From assembly GCA_013298145.1 (NCBI GenBank), contig JAAFJO010000001.1:682001-746000 (forward strand): a DNA stretch of 64,000 bases. Reading direction: 5' to 3'. Under the pieces are notes generated by a model. It did no database searches. It had not been told where the DNA came from and saw only the letters and a list, made by a program, of their open reading frames with translations. Origin of the DNA: Betaproteobacteria bacterium. GTDB lineage: Bacteria; Pseudomonadota; Gammaproteobacteria; Burkholderiales; Casimicrobiaceae. Made by a program: the position numbers and the translations under genes. Shown in pieces: positions 56,670 through 64,000 of this stretch. Each line of letters opens with the position of its first letter. The stretch's first letter is position 1.

Positions 56670-57551
56670 CTAGCGCAAGCTCAGCCCAAACATCCGCCCA
56701 CCGTTTTTATAGGCAATCTGTTCCGCTTTCTCTTTCGGCAGCTCCGCGAGCCACTTGCGGTAGTAACTCATCAACTCATCGTACTGCGCCCAACGCTCGG
56801 TAACCCAGCAGTCCGACCCGAGCAAGAAGCGATCAGCATGCGCGGTGAAGAGCGCGCGCCACGGTTTCGAAAGCTTGCCGCCCTCCGTGATGTCATTGCG
56901 ATACGAAAGCTCGCCCATGAGTCCTTTGTGAGCGTTCATGAGCGCTGCAACTTTCTGAGTGGCAACACTAAAGCCGGTGTGCGCCCAAATCACCTTTGCG
57001 TCCGGGTTGAGCTGAAAGATCGTCGCGAGCGCGGCCTCGTCGGTGTGCGCGTGAAGCCACAAATCATGCTTCTTCGCGAACTCAACGATTTGCGCGAATT
57101 CTTTCGATTTCGCCTCGTCACCGTAGAGATGAAATTCACCAATGCCGCGCACTTTACCTTTGAAAAATCCGTTCGTGAACTCACGCTCGATCATCGCGAC
57201 GATCTCGGGATTTCGGTGCCACGTGCCGTAATCGGCGCGGTCACGATACACGCGGATGAACGGCGCAAATTGCAAATCGGGCGACTTGCTCGGCGCCAAC
57301 TTCGCGAGCAGCTCCGAGCCTTCATTCGGCCGCGAATTGGCAAGGACTCCGCGCACATTATTGCGCTTGAAAATCTCAAGCACTTTCTCTGGCGGGTACT
57401 CGACGCGCGCCTCAATGTTGTAATGCATGTGGGCGTCGAAAATAGGTAAACGAGTTTCTGCGTGGATCAGCGCTACAACAAACATTGCGGCTAACGCGCC
57501 GATTGTTGAAGCGACTACCCGAGATACAGAGCTACGCTGCCTTTTTTTCAT
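56670..57551 (-). CDS. Exported amidohydrolase-related TIM-barrel protein
   Basis: 293 residues from ATG 57551 (MKKRQRSSVSRVVASTIGAL), which has AAAGGA six bases upstream; a longer frame to 57722 overlaps hipA. A signal peptide ends at IHAE. The mature domain is of the amidohydrolase 2 type (PF04909): FDAHMHYN (metal His pair), GEFHLYG, LHAHTDEAA, WAHTGFS and GSDCWVTE (metal Asp). It acts in the periplasm. Substrate is unknown; members include decarboxylases and lactonases. Confidence 0.83.
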   Translation of the reverse strand: MKKRQRSSVSRVVASTIGALAAMFVVALIHAETRLPIFDAHMHYNIEARVEYPPEKVLEIFKRNNVRGVLANSRPNEGSELLAKLAPSKSPDLQFAPFIRVYRDRADYGTWHRNPEIVAMIEREFTNGFFKGKVRGIGEFHLYGDEAKSKEFAQIVEFAKKHDLWLHAHTDEAALATIFQLNPDAKVIWAHTGFSVATQKVAALMNAHKGLMGELSYRNDITEGGKLSKPWRALFTAHADRFLLGSDCWVTERWAQYDELMSYYRKWLAELPKEKAEQIAYKNGGRMFGLSLR

Positions 57552-57598
57552 AGAAATCCTTTCCCGAGGTTGTGTGCGATGCGGCGACGAGCGCGAAG

Positions 57599-58789
57599 CT
57601 ATTTCAACTTCGCAATCGCATTCTGTTGCTGGTGCCAAACGTGTGCCGCCTGCTGCGGTCGATACTGCGCAACAGCTTGCTGGATTCGGTGAATTACTTC
57701 TGCGGGTTGACTCACATGGCATGTTTCACGACCGAACTTGATGAGCGCCTGGAGGTTTGGCCACTCACGACTTCTGTGCAGATTCAGTGCCATCCGATCG
57801 TTTGGTAGGTGTAGTGTTGTTGTTACTACATCGTAGAGCGGGGAAAGTCGGCAATCGTCGCTAGTTGGGTCGGTATAGAGCAAGCCGAAGTTTTTCAGAT
57901 GAGCATCGCCGTTTCTTAGCAAGGTTGAGAGCACGACTGATTCGTAAAGCGTTCTCAGGGACGTGGCGCGATAGGCTGGGGACGCGTTGAGCGCGATTGC
58001 CTTCGCGATGCCTTCATAGCTGCCCTCGTATTTGTCTGCATTTTGTTTGCCTTGCAAACTCACCATGTCTTCAAAGCCGAGCGGAGCACCATCGACGCGA
58101 TCAAAGCGTGAAATGACAAGCCGCTTCTCGTCTTCGGAGAGCCAGAATTCAGGTACGTCGAGCCCGGCCGCCCGTGCAATCGAGAGGCAATGAAACTCGT
58201 TCGAAACTAGATGTGGGAGTTCTGGTTCTCCAGCCTTTACGATGTAGTCACCCGTCTTGACGGCGGCGCGAGCGGCGAGGCTTAGCTTGTCGGGGGCGGG
58301 TTCGCACGGCTCGAATTCTGTCGTAGCGGTCAACAACACCTTCGGGTGCACGCCTGCCACTGCAGAGCTGAACAGGTAGCGTTCACAGAGATCATCAAAG
58401 AGCGCGCGATTACCTTGATCGGCAAGCAGCTCACGCAAGGCGATGTTTGCCGGCCGACTCGCGTCGCGCTGATCTACGCTTACGCGAAGCCGCCCGATTG
58501 CGTCGCCGCTGGAGAGCGCGAGCAACGCCATGTCGTTGATTTTGAATGTTTTCCCGAATCTGTCGCGTAGCCGATTCGCGACGAATCCTTCTGGCAAAAA
58601 AGTTTGCAGCGCGGGAAGCATCAGCGTGTGTTCGTAACTCGCAAGTCGAACGGGCATGGTGAGCGAAATCGCCGCGCTTGGCTGATGCAAGACTGCTGGG
58701 TCATACGCGAAGACATGGCGACCGTGTTGCTCCAATCGCCCCGACACAGCGTTTGGGGTTCGAATGAATAGTCGGTTGATGCGCTCCAC
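57599..58789 (-). CDS. hipA: HipA-type toxin kinase
   Basis: 396 residues. HipA kinases phosphorylate glutamyl-tRNA synthetase or similar targets and cause persistence. The N-terminal subdomain runs to about residue 110 (LPALQTFLPEGFVANRLRDRFG). It is followed by GVHPKVLL (P-loop-like), YIVKAGEPELPHLVSNE, the catalytic LLRNGDAHLKNFGLLY and the metal-binding LSPLYDVV. All are conserved. It begins 3 bases after the hipB stop. Unlike some relatives no extra domain is present. Toxicity is inferred. Confidence 0.9.
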   Translation of the reverse strand: MERINRLFIRTPNAVSGRLEQHGRHVFAYDPAVLHQPSAAISLTMPVRLASYEHTLMLPALQTFLPEGFVANRLRDRFGKTFKINDMALLALSSGDAIGRLRVSVDQRDASRPANIALRELLADQGNRALFDDLCERYLFSSAVAGVHPKVLLTATTEFEPCEPAPDKLSLAARAAVKTGDYIVKAGEPELPHLVSNEFHCLSIARAAGLDVPEFWLSEDEKRLVISRFDRVDGAPLGFEDMVSLQGKQNADKYEGSYEGIAKAIALNASPAYRATSLRTLYESVVLSTLLRNGDAHLKNFGLLYTDPTSDDCRLSPLYDVVTTTLHLPNDRMALNLHRSREWPNLQALIKFGRETCHVSQPAEVIHRIQQAVAQYRPQQAAHVWHQQQNAIAKLK

Positions 58790-58792
58790 TAA

Positions 58793-59038
58793 TTAGCGCT
58801 CGTCGTAGGTTGCAGCGAGTTGATCAAGCGTGGGTCGCAAGGTTGGCGCAACAGACAGCGTCGCGCCGAGCGACGCCAGCACGGTCATCACACGACCGAT
58901 TGGTGCGCTTGGATCGCCGGCCTCCATCCGCGTTAGGCTCCGCGCGGGAATGCCAGTTCGCGATGACAGCTGCACAAGCGTAAGCCCAGCGTTTTTACGC
59001 AGCGTTTTGATTTCTTTCGCGAGCGTCCGAGCATCCAT
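58793..59038 (-). CDS. hipB: HipB-type XRE antitoxin
   Basis: 81 residues. A Cro/C1-type helix-turn-helix spans about 8-60 (IKTLRKNAGLTLVQLSSRTG, then IPARSLTRMEAGDPSAPI). It would bind the operator and neutralise HipA, whose gene follows 3 bases on. Two identical GCCAAATATGGC boxes upstream are likely its binding sites. Length and order match hipBA operons. Confidence 0.88.
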   Translation of the reverse strand: MDARTLAKEIKTLRKNAGLTLVQLSSRTGIPARSLTRMEAGDPSAPIGRVMTVLASLGATLSVAPTLRPTLDQLAATYDER

Positions 59039-59062
59039 CTCAGCAAAGTCTAGCCGAAAAAA

Positions 59063-59114
59063 GCCAAATATGGCGTAAAAACGTCTTTATTTTTTAAAAT
59101 GAGCCAAATATGGC
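59063..59114. promoter_or_regulatory. Twin GCCAAATATGGC operators upstream of hipB
   Basis: Two identical 12-base copies with inverted GCCA/TGGC ends, at 59063-59074 and 59103-59114, lie 40 bases apart (about four helical turns). They sit between the glpK stop and hipB, and the outer copy reaches the glpK stop codon. Cooperative HipB binding is likely. Confidence 0.75.
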
Positions 59115-60610
59115 TATCTTTCCCAGTTCTTACTGCGCTCAACCGCTTCTGCCCATCGCGCCATTTGCGCTCTCGCGCGATCACGCGAAAGCGTCGGCTC
59201 GAAGCGACGATCCATCTGCCAATTGGCGGCAATATCGCCGGGGTCGCGCCAGAAGCCGGTGGCCAAGCCTGCGAGATAGGCCGCGCCAAGCGCCGTGGTC
59301 TCAAGCACCTTCGGCCGCACGACCGGTACGCCCAGCAAATCGGCCTGAATTTGCATCAACAGATTATTGGCAGTCGCCCCACCGTCGACGCGCAACTCCG
59401 TGAGTTTGAGCGCTGCATCTTTTTCCATCGCAATCAGCACTTCTGCAGATTGAAAGGCGATGGATTCCAACGCCGCGCGAGCGATGTGCGCGATGGAGCT
59501 ACCACGCGTGAGCCCAAACATTGCGCCACGCGCATATTGATCCCAATGCGGCGCACCAAGTCCGGCAAACGCGGGCACCAGATAAACACCACCCGAGTCG
59601 GGCACCTCCGCCGCGAGCGCTTCCACGTCCGCCGCGGTCTTGATGGCGCGTAAGCCATCGCGTAGCCACTGCACGACCGCGCCGCCGATGAATACAGAGC
59701 CTTCTAGGGCGTACTGCGGTTGCTCGTGTTCAAGCTGCCAGGCGGTGGTAGTGAGCAAATTGTTTGTCGACGCAACCGCTTGCGAGCCCGTATTCAAAAG
59801 CAAAAAGCAGCCGGTGCCGTAAGTGTTCTTCGCCATTCCGGGGGAGTGGCAGGCCTGGCCGAAGAGGGCGGCTTGTTGATCGCCGGCAACGCCAGTGATG
59901 GGTATCTCAACGCCATCAATGTTCGCGACGCCAAAGTCGCCAGAGGACGGACGAATCTCAGGCAATACCGAACGCGGAATATGGAAGAGCGCAAGCAGTT
60001 CATCATCCCACGCATTGGTGTGGATGTTGAAGAGCAGCGTGCGACTCGCGTTGGATGGGTCGGTGGCGTGAACCCGCCCGCCGGTAAGTTTCCACACGAG
60101 CCAGGTATCGATGGTTCCGAACGCGAGTTCTCCGCGTTCCGCGCGAGCGCGCGCGTTGGGCACATGATCGAGCAGCCAGCGAAGCTTGGTGCCTGAAAAA
60201 TAGGCGTCGAGAACCAGCCCCGTGCGTTGCTGAATCAGTGCGGCGTGCCCCGCTTTTTTGAGTTCATCACAGAAGGCTGCGGTGCGCCGATCCTGCCAAA
60301 CGATCGCGCGGGCGAGCGGCTCGCCGGTCTTTCGATCCCAAAGTACGGTGGTTTCTCGCTGATTCGTGATCCCAATTGCAGATACGGCCTCAAGCGCTAT
60401 CGCCTGATTCAATTGGGACAAGCGGATCGTTTCTAATTGAGTCGACCAGATTTCATTCGCATCATGCTCAACCCGGCCAGGTTCAGGAAAATGCTGTTTG
60501 AACTCACGCTGGGCGGACGCAGCCAGCTGTCCGGCGTAATTGAAGAAAATGCTTCTCGAACTGGTGGTGCCTTGATCGAGAGCGAGTACATACTTTTTTT
60601 GCGTGGCCAT
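59114..60610 (-). CDS. glpK: Glycerol kinase
   Basis: Phosphorylates glycerol to glycerol-3-phosphate. It has 498 residues from ATG 60610, with GGAGGAG upstream; an open frame to 60808 is not needed. FGGY-family motifs are intact: [17 protein letters not shown] at the start, [33 protein letters not shown], the metal/glycerol Asp in [13 protein letters not shown] and the ATP-binding [15 protein letters not shown]. Full length. No glpF or glpD is adjacent. It is followed downstream on the same strand by hipBA. Confidence 0.97.
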   Translation of the reverse strand: MATQKKYVLALDQGTTSSRSIFFNYAGQLAASAQREFKQHFPEPGRVEHDANEIWSTQLETIRLSQLNQAIALEAVSAIGITNQRETTVLWDRKTGEPLARAIVWQDRRTAAFCDELKKAGHAALIQQRTGLVLDAYFSGTKLRWLLDHVPNARARAERGELAFGTIDTWLVWKLTGGRVHATDPSNASRTLLFNIHTNAWDDELLALFHIPRSVLPEIRPSSGDFGVANIDGVEIPITGVAGDQQAALFGQACHSPGMAKNTYGTGCFLLLNTGSQAVASTNNLLTTTAWQLEHEQPQYALEGSVFIGGAVVQWLRDGLRAIKTAADVEALAAEVPDSGGVYLVPAFAGLGAPHWDQYARGAMFGLTRGSSIAHIARAALESIAFQSAEVLIAMEKDAALKLTELRVDGGATANNLLMQIQADLLGVPVVRPKVLETTALGAAYLAGLATGFWRDPGDIAANWQMDRRFEPTLSRDRARAQMARWAEAVERSKNWER

Positions 60611-60789
60611 GGTGTAGCTCCTCCAGTCGATGCGCCTGCTGCGCTGCCGCATGCTGACGGCTGAACCCAGTAGAATCGGGTTTTCTGTCGAGTCTATCGC
60701 GCTTGGGACTGCTCTGTAGCCCCGAAGCTCGCAACCGAAATCGAATTCGTCTGCGCTCACGCCTCCGTGCGTCGCGCCCTCAGCCCACG

Positions 60790-61365
60790 ATGCCTTTGTC
60801 TGCCCCACAGCCGCGCGAACGCCTGCATCTCCGTCGGGTGAGCTATGAAGGTTTCCGTCGTACCGATGGCTTGTTTGATATCGATGCCACGCTTGTCGAC
60901 AGCAAGGATCATGACTATCCGCTCGCGATGGGAATGCGTGAAAAGTCAGTGCCTGTGCACGAAATGCGCGTTCGGGTCACGATCGACACTCGTTTCAACG
61001 TGCTCGACATTGAAGCGACCACTGAAAACATGCCCTACCCAGGCCATTGCAACACGATCGGGCCCGATTACAAAAAGCTCATCGGCGCGAACCTGATGAA
61101 GGGCTTTCGCAAATCAATTGCTGAGCACATGGGCGGCGTGAAGGGTTGCACTCATATTTCCGAGCTCTTGGGCTATTTGCCGACGGCCGCAGTGCAAACC
61201 TTTGCGGGGCTCAAGCGCGAAACCGAAGGCTGGGGCGACAAGAAGCCTTTCCAACTTGATGCCTGTCATGCACTCGACACGCGTGGCGAGGCGGCCCGAC
61301 TTTACTATCCAAAGTGGTACGCGGGCGCGGAGCTAAGTTCTTTGGCAGTGACGAGTGACGAGTGA
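60790..61365 (+). CDS. DUF2889 domain protein
   Basis: 191 residues from ATG 60790 ([20 protein letters not shown]). The DUF2889 family is found mainly in proteobacteria, and its conserved segments are visible: [56 protein letters not shown] and [16 protein letters not shown]. Function is unknown. It is divergent from glpK. The last residues (VTSDE) are encoded within a short tandem repeat that also supplies the stop codon. Confidence 0.85.
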   Translation: MPLSAPQPRERLHLRRVSYEGFRRTDGLFDIDATLVDSKDHDYPLAMGMREKSVPVHEMRVRVTIDTRFNVLDIEATTENMPYPGHCNTIGPDYKKLIGANLMKGFRKSIAEHMGGVKGCTHISELLGYLPTAAVQTFAGLKRETEGWGDKKPFQLDACHALDTRGEAARLYYPKWYAGAELSSLAVTSDE

Positions 61366-61380
61366 CGAGTAACGAGTGCG
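61346..61380. repeat. Short gtgacga tandem repeat at the DUF2889 stop
   Basis: The unit gtgacga occurs three times in a row, then as gtaacga. Complementary segments (cgtcactggtcac) lie about 75-100 bases on at 61453. The stop codon of the DUF2889 gene is inside the array. Confidence 0.7.
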
Positions 61381-61513
61381 CAAGCGCAATCGATAGTCGA
61401 GACTAGTTACCAATGGCGATCAATGGGTGTGCAGCGACGAATCGATAGGTTCGTCACTGGTCACCCATCAGTCATCACTTTTTCCGTTATTGAATAACAA
61501 AGGGGTCACGCAA

Positions 61514-63430
61514 GTGAAAATCCACGAGTACCAAGGTAAACAAATTCTTCGCGAGTTCGGCGTTCCCGTGCCGCGCGGCATTCCGGCGTTTAGCGTCGAT
61601 GAGGCGGTGAAAGCGGCTGAAGAGCTGGGCGGTCCGGTGTGGGTCGTGAAGGCGCAGATTCATGCAGGCGGTCGCGGCAAAGGCGGCGGCGTAAAGATTG
61701 CAAAATCGATCGAGGAAGTGCGCGAAAAGGCATCGCAAATTCTCGGCATGCAATTGATCACGCATCAAACCAGCGCCGAAGGCCAAAAGGTGCGTCGCCT
61801 CTTCATCGAAGAAGGTGCGAACATCGCCAAAGAGCTCTACGTATCGATGGTCGTTGATCGTGGCAGCCAGCGCATCGCGCTTCTCGCATCAAGCGAGGGC
61901 GGCATGGATATCGAAGAGGTCGCGCACAAAAATCCTGACGCGATCAAGAAAATTTTCATTGATCCGGGCAAGGGCCTGACTGATGTCGAGTGTGATGAGA
62001 TTTCCGGCGCAATCGGCATTCCTGCCGCATCGTTCGGCGAAGCGCGCAAATGTCTGCAGGGCCTCTACAAAGCGTTCATCGAAAAAGATGCATCGCTGGC
62101 CGAAATCAATCCGCTGATCGTTGCGGGCGACGGCAAAGTGATCGCGCTCGATGCGAAATTCAATTTCGATTCGAACGCGCTCTTCCGTCATCCAGAAATC
62201 GTCGCTATGCGCGATTTGGATGAAGAGGATCCGGCTGAGATCGAGGCCTCGAAATTTGATTTGGCCTACATCTCGCTCGACGGCGATATTGGCTGTTTGG
62301 TGAACGGTGCAGGCCTTGCGATGAGCACGATGGACACCATCAAGCTCTACGGCGGCGAACCGGCAAACTTCTTAGACGTCGGCGGTGGCGCAACCACTGA
62401 GAAGGTGACCGAAGCCTTCAAGATCATGCTCAAAAACCCGAATCTCAAAGCGATTCTGGTCAACATTTTCGGCGGCATCATGAAGTGCGACACCATTGCC
62501 GAAGGCGTGGTTGCTGCGTCGAAAGCAGTGGGGCTTAAAGTGCCACTAGTCGTGCGCATGAAGGGTACTAACGAAGAGCTCGGCAAAAAGATTCTCGCCG
62601 AATCAGGTTTGCCGATCATCACCGCAAACAATATGGGCGAGGCGGCGGAAAAAGTCGTCGCCGCAGCGAAGAGTTTTGCGACGCAAGCCCCACTTGCTGC
62701 AGGCGTTGCAGCGTTAAGCGGTGCCGCAGTGGCGGCCGCCTCGGGGGCTTCAAGCACGGCAGGTTCCGCAGCGTCTGCAGTTGCGTCTAGCGCAGCAAGC
62801 ACTGCTGCGAGCGGCGCTGCGGCTGCGTCTCGCGCGCTTGAGCCCTCTGCACCCATCGCTGGGTGGATGAAATGGCTCGGTTTAATTGTTGGCGCGATTG
62901 CCGCGGCCTACCTGTTGAAGATCTTTTCGCAGCCAAAGGAAGCCGCGAAACTTGCTGACAAGCCCGCTGTGAGCACCGCCCCTGCCGCGACGCCAGCACC
63001 GGCTACACCACCCGCAGCGCCAGCAGCAGTTGTTACCGCGCCTGCACCCGCCGCCGGCGCACCTGTCATGAGCGCCGCCGAGGCGTTCAAAGCGGGCGCA
63101 AAATCGTTCAAGCTCGATGTTGAATTCGATACCGGCAGCGCGAAGATTCGTGGCGAAGCGGTGAAAGATTTGAACGAACTCGCTGAGCTAATTAAAGACG
63201 GCAAAACCAAAGGCGAAATCGCAGGACACACGGACAACGTGGGCGACGCTGCCGCGAACCTGAAGCTCTCCCAAGCGCGCGCCGAAAGTGTGGTCGCGTA
63301 TCTCATCGGCAAGGGCGTTCCCAAGGACGCGCTCGCCGCCAAAGGCTACGGCGACACCAAGCCGCTCGGTCCGAACGACAGCGACGCCAACAAGCAACGT
63401 AATCGTCGTGTTGAATTCAACGCGCTGTAA
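61514..63430 (+). CDS. sucC: Succinyl-CoA ligase beta subunit fused to a membrane helix and OmpA-like domain
   Basis: A single 638-residue frame from GTG 61514 (AAGGGG upstream). Residues 1-386 are a full Suc[23 protein letters not shown]-grasp [46 protein letters not shown], ending at [18 protein letters not shown], where SucC normally stops (about 387). The frame then goes on: an Ala/Ser-rich linker (387-450), one transmembrane helix (about 451-472: [18 protein letters not shown]), a Pro/Ala linker (473-520) and an OmpA-type domain (about 531-638). That domain shows the expected [20 protein letters not shown] and [13 protein letters not shown]. No stop or shift separates them. With sucD 23 bases on, it forms the ligase that makes ATP or GTP in the TCA cycle. 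The tail would tether it to the membrane and maybe to peptidoglycan. Confidence 0.9.
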   Translation: MKIHEYQGKQILREFGVPVPRGIPAFSVDEAVKAAEELGGPVWVVKAQIHAGGRGKGGGVKIAKSIEEVREKASQILGMQLITHQTSAEGQKVRRLFIEEGANIAKELYVSMVVDRGSQRIALLASSEGGMDIEEVAHKNPDAIKKIFIDPGKGLTDVECDEISGAIGIPAASFGEARKCLQGLYKAFIEKDASLAEINPLIVAGDGKVIALDAKFNFDSNALFRHPEIVAMRDLDEEDPAEIEASKFDLAYISLDGDIGCLVNGAGLAMSTMDTIKLYGGEPANFLDVGGGATTEKVTEAFKIMLKNPNLKAILVNIFGGIMKCDTIAEGVVAASKAVGLKVPLVVRMKGTNEELGKKILAESGLPIITANNMGEAAEKVVAAAKSFATQAPLAAGVAALSGAAVAAASGASSTAGSAASAVASSAASTAASGAAAASRALEPSAPIAGWMKWLGLIVGAIAAAYLLKIFSQPKEAAKLADKPAVSTAPAATPAPATPPAAPAAVVTAPAPAAGAPVMSAAEAFKAGAKSFKLDVEFDTGSAKIRGEAVKDLNELAELIKDGKTKGEIAGHTDNVGDAAANLKLSQARAESVVAYLIGKGVPKDALAAKGYGDTKPLGPNDSDANKQRNRRVEFNAL

Positions 63431-63453
63431 GTGATAACGAAGGAATAAAAAAC

Positions 63454-64000
63454 ATGTCGATCCTCATCAACAAAGACACCAAAGTCATCACCCAAGGCAT
63501 CACCGGCAAAACCGGGCAATTCCACACACGCGGCTGCGCTGCGTATGCAAACGGAAAGAACGCGTTCGTCGCGGGTGTGAACCCGAAAAAAGCAGGCGAA
63601 GATTTCGAAGGCATCCCGATTTACGCGAGCGTGAAAGAAGCGAAAGCGCAAACCGGCGCCACGGTCAGCGTGATCTACGTGCCGCCGTCAGGCGCAGCCG
63701 CTGCGATTGACGAAGCGGTAGACGCAGAGCTCGATCTTGTGATCTGCATCACCGAAGGCATCCCGGTGCTCGACATGATGAAAACGCGCTACAAAATGCA
63801 GGGCAAGAAAACGCTTTTGCTCGGACCCAACTGCCCAGGCCTCATCACGCCCGATGAAATCAAAATTGGCATCATGCCCGGCCATATTCACAAGAAAGGC
63901 CGCATCGGCGTCGTCTCACGCTCGGGCACGTTGACTTACGAAGCGGTGGGTCAACTCACTGAACTCGGCCTCGGTCAATCAAGCGCGGTCGGCATCGGTG
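63454..64000 (+). CDS. sucD: Succinyl-CoA ligase alpha subunit (truncated by window end)
   Basis: Partner of the upstream sucC product in the succinyl-CoA synthetase heteromer. The first 182 codons are present from ATG 63454, with GAAGGAAT upstream. The start [20 protein letters not shown] and the CoA-binding [11 protein letters not shown] are typical, followed by [20 protein letters not shown] and [13 protein letters not shown]. The catalytic histidine (about residue 246) lies beyond the window. It appears normal, with no fusion seen so far. Confidence 0.96.
   Translation, partial: MSILINKDTKVITQGITGKTGQFHTRGCAAYANGKNAFVAGVNPKKAGEDFEGIPIYASVKEAKAQTGATVSVIYVPPSGAAAAIDEAVDAELDLVICITEGIPVLDMMKTRYKMQGKKTLLLGPNCPGLITPDEIKIGIMPGHIHKKGRIGVVSRSGTLTYEAVGQLTELGLGQSSAVGIG

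Noticed and set aside
56487-57449. Open frame of 320 codons on the plus strand
   Set aside because: It is antisense to the amidohydrolase gene with clear metal motifs and signal peptide, and its own translation shows no family signature.

Overview
The window looks like the chromosome of a betaproteobacterium, probably a Burkholderiales-type organism. The signs are a Bug-type tricarboxylate-binding receptor beside a CaiB-type CoA transferase, the proteobacterial PF08886-type GshA, an rsmD-coaD pair, a DUF2889 protein and the BMP-type nucleobase transporter. Base composition is moderately GC-rich by eye (not counted). Coding density is high, but nearly every longer intergenic gap is filled by dispersed palindromic repeats of at least five families, and several of these also sit inside genes. 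No rRNA, tRNA, CRISPR array, insertion sequence transposase or prophage was seen.

Layout. 1-9.3 kb: the 5' part of recG, then a periplasmic alpha-2-macroglobulin gene overlapping pbpC (PBP1C); pbpC carries three in-frame palindromic-repeat insertions. 9.5-16 kb: small membrane protein, ftsY, divergent rsmD-coaD, an outer-membrane DUF5916 protein and an SbtA-type bicarbonate permease. 16-22 kb: gshA, a TetR regulator with a clear operator facing an alpha/beta hydrolase, a Tas-like aldo/keto reductase, and a GpgS-like glycosyltransferase fused to a HAD domain that lacks catalytic aspartates. 22-31.5 kb, all minus strand: a pyrimidine salvage block (BMP binding protein, ABC ATPase, two permeases, Na/Pi-type transporter, cytosine deaminase, uracil phosphoribosyltransferase), split by a vapBC toxin-antitoxin pair. 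31.6-40.5 kb: two EamA exporters, a chromate resistance pair, uppP, yidB, chaC, fbp and a DinB protein.

40.6-42.6 kb holds a retron candidate: a retron-family reverse transcriptase (YADD, N-terminal extension) preceded by a 320-base non-coding region with a UAGC branch-site candidate, three stable hairpins and a1/a2-like complementary segments, and followed by an overlapping YkgJ cysteine-cluster gene. 42.6-47.5 kb: LysR regulator, HMG-CoA lyase family enzyme, CoA transferase, Bug receptor, pdxH. 47.5-49.3 kb: a tiny CcdA-like ORF overlapping a MoxR ATPase, then an HNH-like gene. 49.7-57.5 kb: a DUF5648-like secreted protein, an Lrp-controlled lysine catabolic pair (saccharopine/lysine dehydrogenase and ALDH7), ugpQ, a VOC-YafY pair and an amidohydrolase. 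57.6-61.4 kb: hipBA with twin operators, glpK and DUF2889.

61.5-64 kb: sucC and sucD. The sucC reading frame continues past its normal end into an alanine-rich linker, one transmembrane helix, a Pro/Ala linker and a complete OmpA-like peptidoglycan-binding domain, so this TCA-cycle subunit appears to be built as a membrane-anchored fusion. This fusion and the retron are the two strongest candidates for something new. The repeat elements that have become protein-coding in recG, pbpC and probably chrA are a third theme.
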